Positions 1-12,500 of a stretch of 64,000 nucleotides of DNA are shown here, in pieces. Both the position numbers and the translations under genes were made by a program. Origin of the DNA: Neodontobutis hainanensis (Eukaryota > Chordata > Actinopteri > Gobiiformes > Odontobutidae); NCBI GenBank assembly GCA_024349245.1, contig JALDNG010000022.1:6400001-6464000 (forward strand), written 5' to 3'. The notes under the pieces were generated by a model. The model saw only the letters and a list, made by a program, of their open reading frames with translations, was not told the origin of the DNA and ran no database searches. The number at the start of each line of letters is the position of its first letter. Position 1 is the first letter of the stretch.

Positions 1-2313
1 AAACCTTCAGACCAAAGCCCAATTCCCTCCACCTTTCACCTTGTCATGAACATCGTGCTACCTTCCTTTTCAGACTCATGCCAATAGACAAATTATTAAA
101 CATTTTCTCCCCTCTTTCACTCGTTGCTCAAATGCAAACAACAAAATGGACATTGACTTTATGCATTCGTGCATGAAATGTAACACTGATGTCTGTATGA
201 ATGGTACTGCACTGAATACATACGCTGTGAGGGTATGTATGAGCAGACACTCAAGCATGAAGTATGGACATCAGAGCAAAATAATAGAAATGCATTAAAG
301 TGTGGAGGAATCCTGATCTAGCATGATGTCACTGCGAAAGGCCTGAGGGCTGAGCGTGTGCAAGTGTAAGTGTGAGAGTGCACAGGAGCTAAAGGGAGAC
401 CAAGTGACTGGGCAAAGTCAATGACTGATGTGGTTGGAAAACATTTCCCTTTTACTATATTGCTAGTCCTTCCTTCACCTTTCCCAGTTATTGTAAAGTT
501 TAGTAAGATTATTGCTATTATTATGAAGATGATGATTGCTCAGTTAGTGTGAGAAACCCCCCTGTCCTCGCCTGCTCTGTTATTCAGAAAGACAGACTCC
601 CACGTGCCCCCCTTTCAGCAGGCATGGGGGTGGACTGCCCAACTGAGCAAAAACAGCCAATCAGGAACACTCTTTGAGGTCAGCTGGTTTGATTTGTCAC
701 TTTACATTAATGTGAAATAATTGTCTCACACACATATTTGCATGTGTCAGTAATTAAGCACAATACATGCAGTAACATTTTTTTGCCATTGTATTCCTGT
801 CTCTAAATCTGTTTTAAGATTGTAAGGACAAAAACACAAGTTAAACAATTCATAGATGGATGCCCTTGACTATAACAGAAACCCAGATTAACCTTCTGTC
901 GACTATGTTTGATTGGGTTTCAACCATAGGAGTGGATAATTAGTGTGTAATTAACGGTTATAAACTTGACTGTGATTAATACAGAGTTTATAATGACTGC
1001 TTTTTTGAGGTACTACAGTATACATCATGGGCAATAAGGTATTTTAAAAAAACATGTAAAGAAAAATTACAGTCTAATATGAAAAAGTGACCTATTAGCA
1101 AGTCACATTCTAGTATCTGTCAGTAATAATTAGCTAAAATAAAAACACCAGGTTGCTTCATTTATTGAAGTACACAAGCATGTAGTCTGTGTTTTTGGCA
1201 ACTTATTCCTGCTTCCCAGTCAGCAAAGTTTCTTTTTCATCTTTCATGGATGTCCATGAAATGAGGCCAGATGGATGACGGCTGCTCTCTTTGGTCGTGT
1301 TGGCAGAATCTCATAATGCTCCCTGGAGAGATGCAAAGAGCTGCATGCCAGGAACACTCTGCTGTGTAACTCCCACAGACACCTTGTTTAGTGGGCGGCT
1401 AGTAGAAAAGACACACATGCAGGCAGGCTGCTGGTCAGCTCCAAAGATACCGTTGACAGTGTAAAAACACTAATTACAACATTGAAAATTAATGTCCATC
1501 TGTCTCTGTATCCTCTTGGAATTAAACAAGAATCTTAAACTCAAGGTAACTCAAGTAGACACATATATCAAACATTTTCCCAGTCTCCTCCAGGGCAAAT
1601 GGATAGCATATTTAGCAAATTAAGTAAATATATATAATAAAATGTTAAGGATAGGTATACCAAGGTGCATGTCCAACCTAAGTAACAGAAAGTATAGTTA
1701 CCATTCTCTTGGTGGGTATATTGTAATCAAGCAATCCTTTAGCAGTGCATTTGTCCATTTCTCTAAAAACAATAGTCCCTCCCTTTCATGCCCGGATAAA
1801 GCATTTTATCAACAACTAAACATCCCGACCCTCCAGATCCATTTTTAGCATGACTTGATCTCGGGAGATTCACTCCAACTTTGCTCCTCTTTGACTCTTA
1901 ACTAACCCCTGCATCCAACAGACACCAAGCATCTATGAGTGGGCACAAATCTTTGTCATCTGAAATAAATACAATACTTCTGAAACTACATTACAGTCAA
2001 TGCACCAGTTTTCAAGAGAACCCACTCATAGCTGCCTTGTCTGATTATCCACTGTACATGTTTCACTGGCTGTATCAGTCCTCCTGATACACAGTGATAT
2101 TTTATCAGTAGTCACTGTTGAATATGAAGCCAAATCCAATTTAATTGAGGAACAGATTTGGTCTTTAACCTTGCATTGTATCAGAATGAGGGGGATCATT
2201 GGACAGCCTCCAGTATGGCATGTGTTTGGTCTGTGATAGGACCACATAGCTGAAAATCAGATTCAGCACCGATGAATGACATGTTCCTTTTTGCCTTCTG
2301 TCTGCGCTAACAG
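1..2313. other. Presumed unc13a intron sequence, no exon recognised
   Basis: This AT-rich stretch precedes the first visible unc13a exon. I looked for further unc13a exons on the + strand and found none. The block around 1200-1450 is less AT-rich and could be a conserved noncoding element, but nothing in the sequence proves it. Confidence 0.5.
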
Positions 2314-3594
2314 GTTCAGGAGTAGATGATGCTGTTGGAGAGGTTTCCATTCACGTTGAGATTTTTACTCATCCCAGCACTGGAGAACACAAGGTCACAG
2401 TGAAAGGTAAGTAAAAGCTTAATCCTGTTTCTGTGAGAATGTGCAATATTCTGCTTAAACCCGTAATAATTTGAACGTTATATAGGGCGCCAGTGGCTCA
2501 GTGGTAGAGCGGCCGTCCTTCAACCGGAAGGTAGTAGGTTCGATTCCCGCTCTCCCCACAGTTCATACTGTTGTTGTGTCCTTGGGCAAGACACTTAACC
2601 CACCTTGCCTCCAGTGTCCGTAGCACTGGTGTGTGACTGTGGAGGTGTGTTTGGTGGTGGTAGGAGAAGGTTGAGTGCCGTTTCTCTGTCTGCCCCAGGA
2701 GTGGATGTGTGTGAATGGGGTGAGTGGAAGCACGATGTAAAGCACTTTGGGTGCCCGAGAATGGTGCAGGGAAGCGCTTTATAAATGCATGCCATTTACC
2801 ATATTTTTATAAATAGAGGTTTGTTTTTTGTGTTAAAATTGCACTGAAAAGATCTGCTACGGCCCTCAATAAATGTAGATGTTAATGAATTTAGCATTTA
2901 AATACAATCCAAAAAATCCATTGTTATGAAGCAAATACATAATTGTGCAGTATTTGTCTGTACTTGTTTTTTTTTCACACATCATTCTTTCTCTGCCTCC
3001 ATTCTTTTCTCACCAACCCACATCTTCTCTCTGTTGCGTCCCTTTCATTTCCTTTCTCACTGTGACAGTCGTCGCTGCCAATGACCTGAGGTGGCAGACA
3101 CAGGGAATATTCAGGCCATTTGTGGAGGTTTATATTATCGGCCCTCACCTCAGCGACAAAAAGAGAAAGTACGCCACCAAGTCAAAGAACAACAGCTGGG
3201 CTCCTAAATATAATGAAACCTTTACATTGTGAGTACACTATAAATAAAGACATGTGGTAAATCCTGTTTAAAGATACCCTAGTAAAACATTTCTCTCCAC
3301 TGTAGCACTCTGAGCAACGAGGTGGGTCCTGAGTGCTACGAGCTACAAGTGTGTGTGAAGGACTACTGTTTTGCCCGTGAGGACCGCACAGTGGGCATGG
3401 CTGTGCTGCAGCTCAAAGACATGGCCTCAAAAGGCAGTGTTGCCTGCTGGCTGCCGCTGGGTAAACGTATCAACATGGATGAGACAGGCCTCACTGTGCT
3501 ACGCATCCTCTCTCAGCGCAACAACGACGATGTGGCCAAGGAGTTCGTCAAGCTCAAGTCGGACCAACGATCTGCGGAGGAGGGCCGTAGCTAA
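2314..3594 (+). CDS. unc13a: Munc13-1 (unc-13 homolog A), C-terminal three exons
   Basis: This is the 3' end of a presynaptic vesicle-priming protein. Three exons are visible: 2314-2406, 3069-3228 and 3306-3594 (stop TAA 3592-3594), with AG acceptors and GT donors; phases join cleanly. They encode the region leading into and through the C-terminal C2C domain, which in this family helps tether vesicles to membrane and does not bind calcium. Diagnostic strings are HVEIFTHPSTGEHKVTVK, VVAANDLRWQT, FRPFVEV, CVKDYCFAREDRTVG, MDETGLTVLRILSQRNNDD and the final FVKLKSDQRSAEEGRS. From memory of the family this agrees better with UNC13A than with UNC13B or UNC13C (for example ACWLPLG and LKSD.RSAEEG). 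The rest of the gene must lie upstream, outside or in the first 2.3 kb, where I could not recognise another exon. It runs tail-to-tail with the myosin V gene. Confidence 0.9.
2485..2803 (+). mobile_element. tRNA-derived SINE in unc13a intron
   Basis: The left part is a tRNA-like head with an RNA polymerase III box A (TGGCTCAGTGGTAGAGC, 2494-2510) and a perfect box B (GGTTCGATTCC, 2537-2547). It is followed by a body containing CTTGGGCAAGACACTTAACC and a tail with AAGCGCTTTATAAATGCATG. That head-body-tail arrangement is typical of teleost tRNA-derived SINEs. It lies in the same orientation as unc13a in the intron between the exons ending at 2406 and starting at 3069. The exact SINE family cannot be assigned by eye. 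Confidence 0.85.
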
Positions 3595-4415
3595 GATTCA
3601 ACACGGAAACTGGATGATACATGGCCACCTTCTGCCCTACAGCGTTCTCCTGAGCTACTGCTAGCCACTGCCCGGATAAAGCACAGATAAAACACATCCA
3701 CTGCTGTTAATACATCCATCTCAGTAAACAGAGCATGCACACCATTTAATTATTAAGAAAACACCAGTGTCTTTAATATTTCAGTTTCAAATGTGTATTG
3801 AGGTGAGTCTTGGTGTTTAAACACACCTCATATGAATGGACAGGGTGAGAAATCTCTAGAAGCCTTTCAACATCTCACATTTATACGTTTCATACTTTAC
3901 TTAGATCCCCCTTACTTTTCATTACTCTCCTGCCTTGCAGCTGCTCAGAGAAGGGACCCCAAGTGCCAAAAGGTAATTATTAAAATGCCAAGACCAGCCC
4001 TTAGCACAACAGGTCAAACTGCCCAAATGACCGACCACAACAGCTGCAAGGCCTCAAACATTCCAACTGTCGCACATTACCGATGATCATTCTAGAGTGT
4101 ATGGCTAAAGTCAGAGATTATTTACTGCTTTCTTCCAGATTATATTTATATTTAAATGATCAAATATAATACATCATATACATATAAATATATATAGAGA
4201 TAATATATGCATATAAAAATAAATGATATATTAAGACAGGTTTAAAGTTTGGCGCTTGAGTGATTTCTTGTTGTCTGTCTACCTAGTAACAGAGCACACT
4301 GCCTGATACCCTCAATGCCTTCAGTCTTGTTAACCCTTGTATGTATGTGTATGTATGTTAGTGTCTAATATAGTGCCTGTATAGAGACTGTGATGAAGCC
4401 CTTTGATTCATCAGA

Positions 4416-4507
<92 letters not shown>

Positions 4508-5500
4508 GCGCGTGCGTGCGACAATTTCTAATGTTAACCTCATGTAGCCACCCGTGCTGCCTGTTACCTACAAATGTTATCACAGAAAGCCATTATTAGG
4601 GAACATCACATCCAGGGAGTGGGTTTTCCTAAGATGTCAGTTCCATCTTGTGTTATCAAACATTCCACACACAGCTGGGCAGCCCTACAACGGGGTGCAA
4701 ATATTTGTGTAAGCCAGCCAGAAAGGCAAACTGATGTCTGCCTAAATATGTCTGAATGCTTATAAAGGTTAAAAGTACATTCCTGAAAACTAATCTGCAA
4801 AAGCAACACCACTTGATGAAATGATTAGAGAGAAAATTCTTAATGATCCCAGATCCAGTCAGACCTCTGCTAAAGGGCTGTGCATTCAGACCACACCCAG
4901 TCTGGACAATAACATTTCAAGCCTGCTACTCTAGTCAGTGTAGAGTAAGCGTTAAGCACAGGGTCTTTGCTAATAACACGTTTTTCTTTTCTACAATACT
5001 TGCTGTTCTTTTTTGTTCTTGTTACTTTTTATGGAAATACAGGAATTGCACTTCTTTTTAAATCTATTGTCATGTCACTTGAATTTCCGCATTTTATTGA
5101 ATTTTTTTTAAGGTTGATTGAAGTTATTATAAGGGTTTTGTGTGGGACACATAAATAGAAGTGCGTGAGTTGAATTCTAAAGCATTGTCCGAGTTTGTAA
5201 ATGACGGTGTTTTTTTATTTATTTATTTTTTTAAGTTGCCACTGAGGGCTTGTTCCCTCCTTATACATGAATAATTACTAGCCCATTTTTTGGACAAAGT
5301 GTAAGAACTGAATTCTATGCATCTAATTTATGAAATATTGTAGATGAGTCATTTTGAAGCAGTCTTCTAATGTTTACATTGTGGATTATTCTATCAGCAC
5401 AAGTGTTTGTCTGATACCTTGTTAATGCTGTCTATCGTAAACAGGCCAAATATTGCAGTTGTAGTCAGGCTAAATAAAGAATGGAAATTTCTGTGCTAAA
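3595..5500 (+). other. unc13a: unc13a 3' UTR (probable)
   Basis: Noncoding sequence after the unc13a stop codon. A canonical AATAAA lies at 5473-5478 with GT-rich sequence (GTTATTGTTTTTGGTATTG) shortly downstream, so cleavage near 5500 is plausible. A second AATAAA at 6314-6319 could give a longer form that would overlap the 3' end of the opposite-strand myosin gene. The microsatellite at 4419-4520 lies inside this stretch. The 3' end is inferred, not shown. Confidence 0.45.
4419..4520. repeat. (TG)n microsatellite
   Basis: A TG dinucleotide run of about 100 bp, interrupted by TATATGTATA near its centre and degrading into TGTATG and GCGTGCG at its right end. It lies in the probable unc13a 3' UTR. 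Open reading frames through it are cysteine/valine or histidine/threonine repeats and are artefacts. Confidence 0.97.
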
Positions 5501-6541
5501 GAGAGCTGGACACGTTATTGTTTTTGGTATTGTAAATAACTCAAATATTAACTTTGTCAGACTAAGTCGAGTGAGGTTTGCTGCTCTTTTGTAGACTTGA
5601 ATTTTGCTTCAGGTGACTTGCCAATCATTTGGATATGTAGCTCACATACAAGAATTGTACAGATGTGGATATTCTGACTGATACTGCCTACTCTAAAGTA
5701 AACTAACATTGCTACAAGCTCTTTTCTTCAAAGGGATCAGGATTTTACAATAGGCACATCAATTAGAGCCGGAAATGCCACGAAAAATCATTATTTATTG
5801 CTGTTGACAATGAAACTTTACAAGATGAAGCACTGAGTTGAGAGCATTGGAGTTATGTGTTGGCATGGAAGAACAGGGATGCACGAACAAATATACATAG
5901 AAGCACAAAGAATAGCACACAGATGCAAGCTGGCAGACAGACCAGCATGTTCTGTCCTGTCTCGGTGACCAGAATACACAGACAGACTGCACTGCGATGC
6001 AGGGACTGTACTTCCAAAAAAAAACGGTGCATGATGAGAAAAAGTAAAAAATGTATTGTGCCAGCACGCATACTTATTTGATGTTAATTGCCAATTGTTG
6101 TTTCTTTTCTTTTGATATGTTATTGTTTTCTATTTTTCAGACTTGTGAATATATAAATATGTCTTACAGATGATGTGTAGTGGTACAAAGTACTCGCATG
6201 AGTCATTTTTTTATACACAAGATGTTTCTAATTTTAGTTTTTTTTTTATTCTGGTTGTTCTTATTGGGGGTGGAGGTTACTTGGACTTGAGTTTCAATGT
6301 GTTTCTGCTTCCAATAAAAACATGAAACAGGCTTTTGTTTCTGTTCATTATATGTTAATGCATAAAACTACACATTAGTCAAAAGTTATATATTATATTA
6401 TTTGTTTTAAAGTCAACAGACAAATGCATGTGTATATTTTTCTTTTTTACTTTTTGACCTTTTAGAAGTTAAAACCTTTTCCTATTCTACTGATGATCTC
6501 TTAGATTTGGTCAATATGAAAACAACAATCATCAATACATT
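5501..6541. other. Convergent unc13a / myosin V 3' region
   Basis: AT-rich spacer between two tail-to-tail genes. The - strand carries AATAAA signals (read as TTTATT) near 6247 and 5787 that could end the myosin transcript, and the + strand carries AATAAA at 6314. No gene was recognised here. Open frames around 5795-6081 have no recognisable motif. Confidence 0.5.
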
Positions 6542-9500
6542 TTAGGATTTGCGTAGGAAAGCAATCTTGAGGTTGTCTGGGATCTTCACTTGGTCAGCGT
6601 GGAGAGTTGGTGTTGGGGGCGAAGAGGGAAATGTGACAGGAAAGACTCGTCTCACGTCCATTAGGAGCTGCGGAGGCTGACTGTCAGTGCGTTCTTTGAG
6701 AAGCCCCTACGAAGAACCACACACAATTACAAAAACATATCTTTTTTATACCAAATACCAAAACTTTCAAAAAAAAACATCACTGAGTTACTACCTGGAC
6801 AGTACGAACAAAATTCAAAGTGACCCTTTCATCAAGGTCGCTGTGGGGAGTATACAGGGTCAGTATCTTCACAATCTGAGAAGATACACCACCCAGTCAG
6901 TTACTAGAATGCACATCTACAGTATAATGCACATCGTTATACACACACACAACAGGAGAAAGAGCCCCACCTGCTGGCTGGACAGAGCAGTGCAGGTCTG
7001 GACCAGGGCCTGTGCATCTGCCTCGGTTTTCTTTCCCACCTGCAGGAGCTGCACGGCCTGGATAAGGGGCTCCAATGTGGCCACAGCGCCCCCTGCTTGC
7101 AGACCTCGACTCCGCAGCCACTCCTCAAGCAGACTGGCGTTGTAGCTTTGAGATATGAAATATGAAAGTTATATTCTTCATCCATTACTGCAGTTAGTCA
7201 GCATGAACCAATCTGCGACGGTAGGTTAACAATAGAGGTATTTTTCGGTTTATTTGTTTCTTCTTTGATTATCCTGATGTCTGTGGTTAAATAAATGTTT
7301 TTGTCTTCTGTCTTATAAATACATTTGGCTTTATCAATTTCAGTATAATGAGTTCCTTCTGTATGTTACCGTATTTGCATGCCGCGGTTCCAACTGCACA
7401 TGTCCTTTCTGAGCAGCAGACTGTTGAAGGCCGTTGTGGAGATGAGGTATGTTAGCTGGTGAAAGGCCTGCTCCAGCAGCTCAGAGGACAGAGCCTGACG
7501 GGACATTGCTGTGTGCAGAGCCCCCAACTCCCTCAGCAGTGTCCCCATGCTCAGAGCTTCTCCCACAACCGTTCTGGGGTCTGAACCCGTCCGCCTCCTG
7601 GACACTGGCAGCTTCCCAGCCGAACCAGACAGACTTGTGATGGCCTCACTCTCCAACAAGGTCGGTACTTGTGGAAAGACAAGAAATGTTTGAATGTTAC
7701 AGGAGCAGGAGAAGAAAGATCAATGATGTGTTAACTGTGTTGGTACCTATGATATTCTGAAGACGTGTCTCAGTGATGGACAAGAGCTGCTGGTAGGCCT
7801 GGATACACAGATCACTCAGGGCATGAATCTGATCACTCAAGTCAACCTCCAGGGGAACAAGAACAACCTCCTCCACATCAAATGTCTAAAAAGTCATTAT
7901 AGAATTACTACATGAACACAAATGACGTTACTATCAGATAATAACACATAACTGCATAAAGTTGAACGTTAGATAGGCCTGACAGAATGAAATACTTTAC
8001 TCTCACCTGTTTTGCAGAGTGCTGGGTCAAAAGGTCATGTAGCAAGCAGGTATTCTTGAGCCAAAGAGCTGTCATATCTAAATCACTGCGGTGTTTCTAG
8101 GGGGCAAATACAAAAAGAGAAGACCATACCACCAAATGAAAAGTAATAATGTGACACTTTTAACAACCTTAACTGCACTAAGACACTAAGAAGGTGCTTC
8201 CATGTACAGTTATGCTCATAAGTTGTGCAGAGTCAACCTGTCATTGGCTACAGCAGCATAAAGTGAAGGTTCTGGACTGGCCTCAGTCTCCTGACCTCAA
8301 TATCATTGAAACACTCTGGGGAGATCTCAAATGTGCAGTTCATGCAAGACAGAAGTCTTGACTACAAGAAGAAAGTGCAGCTTTACCATCTGCGATAATA
8401 AAGAGCCTCGTCCACAACCACCACAAAAGACTATAAGCTGTCACTGATGTTAAAGATGGCAATACATGGTTTTAAGAACTTTTCATCCGGGTCATTTGGG
8501 TAGTTTCTGTTGTCATTATTCTGCCAGGATACGAGCACTTCTGTATGTACTGTATCCCTCAGCCTGCGATACACTCTTTATGGTACAAGGTGCTGTTACC
8601 TTTAAAGCCGCCTTCATGGCAGTGACAGCAGCAGTGCAGAGGGAACGAGCACGAGTTTGGTCTCCACTGTAGTCCGCCTGACGCACACACAAGAACAGAA
8701 CACTGGCAGGAAGACCGGGAGGTAAAGACAAGGCAATGTCACTGCGCAGGTCTGAAACACAGACCGGAAAATGTTAAAGGCTTTTCTTCTGACATCTCTG
8801 AGACATTTCTGAGAAATCTGGCATTGACCTGTAACCAGATTTTTGAGGAGTTTGCCTTCATCTCTTTTCCTACATTCCAGGAAGCCAGTGACAGAAGCAG
8901 GCTTTGGCTCAGTTAGACTGGGTCTGTCCTGGGTCAAAGGTACATGCAAAACTGAAAATAAATAAACCACACAAATTGATTAATATTTTTTAATGTCACA
9001 CTAAAAGTAAATAGTAATAAAGACTTGTGAACCTTGTGTGAGGAGTTGCCTGAGTGTACTGGTACTTTTGAGATCTCTCAGCTCTCGTCTAAGTCTTACA
9101 CACTCCTGCTCTCGAGCCTCAAGCACGTCCTGTACATCCTTACATAAACAGAGTATTTCACATTCATTTATGCTCTTAATTTAAGCAAACATGAAGTGCT
9201 TTAACAATTCAGAGGTTTTGTACCTGTGGCAGTGAAGCAAAAGAACATGAGGTTACTTTTCTGAGCTGGGATCTCAGAGCCTCCATTTCATTCTGCCACT
9301 GAGTGCACTGGCCACGCAGCTGCTTCTCCAGAAACCTGGCAAAGCAACAGCACAAACCGAAAGTGAAGATAAAAATGTTTCTCCATGTAACATAATGCAA
9401 GAAAGTGGAAGACCTACTTGTTGGCCACTCGCACAGCATCATAAGCATGAGCCAAGTCCTCTCCACTCATCTTCATCTTCACTGCAGGGTCTTTGGCCAC

Positions 9501-12500
9501 ATCCAGACGTTTCATTAGCTGATCCTATCACACACGAGCAGACAAATACATATATTTGTGCTGCCAATTAAAACCTACTAGGTGATAGTCACCAGAATTC
9601 TACAGCTGTTTACCACCTCCTGCTCTGTGACAAAATAAATGCCTAGTTTCCTTTTTGGTTTTCTCTCTTTAAAACCTACAACACTCACCATTGGAGTTTC
9701 TGCACTACATGCTGCTCTTTCAAAGAGGGTGGGGGACGTGAGGCTGACCCTGCGCACTTCCTCTGGAAAAGGGAAGACAGATGGGAAGGGTGACACTGAG
9801 AGCGGTGTGGCCGAACAAGAGGACAACGGACTCAAAGAAGGAGACAGAGGCTCAAAGCTCATGCTCTGTGTGGAGTCTGTCCTCTTGTGACCCTTAGTGT
9901 GCTTTGGGAACAAGAAAAATAGATTTAGTCTCAAGTCTGAGCTGCTAAGATCACGTGTGTGGGTGCAGTTCTGAACCTCTGTAAGCAGACTCATCTCTCG
10001 GAGGTTGTCGTATCTCTGCTCCAGTCTGGTAAAGTCCCTCAGGAGACCCTGATACTTGCGCCTCTCCTCATCCAGGTCAGTTTTAAGAGCAACAGTGGAT
10101 TTTAACACAGCCTCATGCACACTCTCTGCAAAACACAATCAAAGAGAGGGAAGGCCTAAAAGACATGCACAGTGAAAGAAAAAAAGGTTTGAAACCCACC
10201 TTCACGGGCCTGTTCTTGAGCAAGGAGATGAGCAGAGAGATGCTCCTTTTCTTTCATAAAACATTCCCTTTCTTTCTGCAGCACTTGCAACTCCTTATGA
10301 AAAAGATATAATAATAATAATGATAATTTAAAACAAAAGAATAAAATCTTAATGCTTCATTTTAAAAGAGGAAATTTTGCAGCTGATCTTACGAGTGTGA
10401 GTTTTTCAATTTCCTGCGCAGCCTTCTTTTTTGCTCTTCTTTGCTCCTCTGCCTCCTTCTCTGTGATCTCAGGTATGGGCTTAGGCTCTTGTTTTTGACT
10501 TTGTAGTTTGTGTATTGTTGCCCTGAGAGCCTTTATCTCAGCATTAGCAGCATCACGTTCTGCCTTCAGAGTTTCCCTCAAAGCTGCACGCTCCCTGACC
10601 TGAAAACAAATCAACAGCTGACAAAGACAGAAGGTTAAAACACAAGTGTGAAAGTCAAGTCCTGTAGCCACCTCCTGATCCAGTCGTAGCTGCAGCTGCA
10701 TCACTTTGACCTCCATGCCCTTGTTGAGCTCTCGATACTTCTCCACTGATCGTGCCTCACTTTTGAGTTTGAGCAGCTCTCTCCTAGCAGCACGTCGACG
10801 CACACAGCACTGCAGGAACACCACGGCTGCACGCACGCGTCTATAGGCACGCCTTGCAAACCAGCCACGCACTCGGGACTGCAGCAGCACAGCCGCTCGA
10901 GCTGACAGCAACTACAAAACACAATTTTGAGTTGGGGACAACTAAAATAATCTACATTGAATTGGACTGAGTCTCTAACCTGTCTATATCGGCGTCGTGC
11001 CAGTGCAGCTCTGGTAAAGGCCTGGATTCTGATAGTGGCCTGCCGAATGGTGAAGAACAACTGCCTGACCATAACCATACGATAGGTCTTCTGGATGATT
11101 AGAGCCGCCTTTGTGTAACGTAGGGTCAAGGCCAGGCTGTGGACAAAAGGATGAGACAGACTGATTCATAAATTTAAGTAAAGATGTAAAGATAGAATTT
11201 CTAAATGCATAAAAAAAGAATCATTCTTTTAATTTGTGTCCTATTTAAAAAAATCTGATTAACATTAATCTCTTTTTCATATAGAAAAGATTTTTTCCTT
11301 TGTGCCAATTTATGAATAATGGGGACGCATACCGTCTAGCCAGTGCCCCTCTGGTGTATTTCTGGATTGTCACGGCTGCCCAAAGTGTCCTGGAATATCG
11401 AATCTGAGCCAACCATCTTTTGACCCAGCTCTGTATGATCACCGTAGCAACTCGCAACCTCTCTGCCCGCAGACGCTCCAGCAGAGCTACCTGCCCCGCA
11501 CGGAAAAATACCTTTGTTTTCCCAAAGCGGTACTGATCCGGGTCTGGGATGAGCTCAGATAAAGCCTCCTGACACAATGTCTGGGCCTTGTCCTGGTTAT
11601 GAAAGCCTCGCAGCAGAACTCGATAGCGGGTGTAGAATTCCTCATATGTCCATCTGAAAATAAGATTTGGGGGGCACTTCTGTCATAAGTGTTTAGTTTC
11701 TAGAGCTGCACATGTGGAGTTATACCTGGATGGATAACCGGCAGCACTGATGCGGATCGTTTCTAAGACGCCACAAGCTCTCAGCTGCTGGACTGTCCTC
11801 TTTGGGTCAAACCTGACAATGAAAGGTAACACTTTATGAATCCAACTCAACTAAAGCTGCAATAGTAATCCAAACGTAGGCTTACATAAAAGGTTCCTTA
11901 AGGTCATTAGGTTTTATACAGCGGACATAATGAGGTGTTGTGTTATTCAAAGTGTCCATCAACAGCTGCAGAGACTGACGGAACTAAACCAGTAACAAAT
12001 AAATCAATAACAGACAATGTTCAGGAAATTAAAATAATGTGAATGAAAATACTTTTGAGGTTACCTGAAAGCCCACAGTCAGTTTGTGTTCTCTGCGAGC
12101 TCTTTTTCCAGAAGAAATGCTTCCATTTGTCATTGGGGCATTAGTAGTTTGCTGCTGGAAAAACTCAGCCACCAACTCGGACTGACACAAAAATGAGAAC
12201 ATGCAGTTACAAATGAAAAAAAAGAATCCCATAGTTTGACGCTTCATTTTTTATTAATGCACTCACCTGACTTGCTTTTAAAATGTTGATGAGCTCCTCA
12301 AATACTGTATCTCGATTTTTGTCTAAGAAGCCAGAACACTCATATTGGACCTTTTGAAAGAAAAAAAAAGAACATTGAAAAGAGGTCCATATACAGATTG
12401 TCCTTCTGTTTTCTTTGACCTCCATTTTCTACCTTGTCAGCAAAGTGTATAACAATGAAGGCACTGTTGGACATGCGAGGTTTCTGGAAATGAGGATGAG

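Noticed and set aside
2487..2560. A tRNA gene
   Set aside because: The tRNA-like head continues into a SINE body and tail; it is not a free-standing tRNA.
4358..4599. Open frames of Cys/Val or His/Thr repeats
   Set aside because: Pure translation of the TG microsatellite on both strands.
9612..9623. An 11-nt microexon in the myosin (AGCAGGAGGTG with AG and GT borders)
   Set aside because: Including it would shift the frame; joining exon 9689-9892 directly to 9418-9524 keeps the frame and the total length divisible by three.
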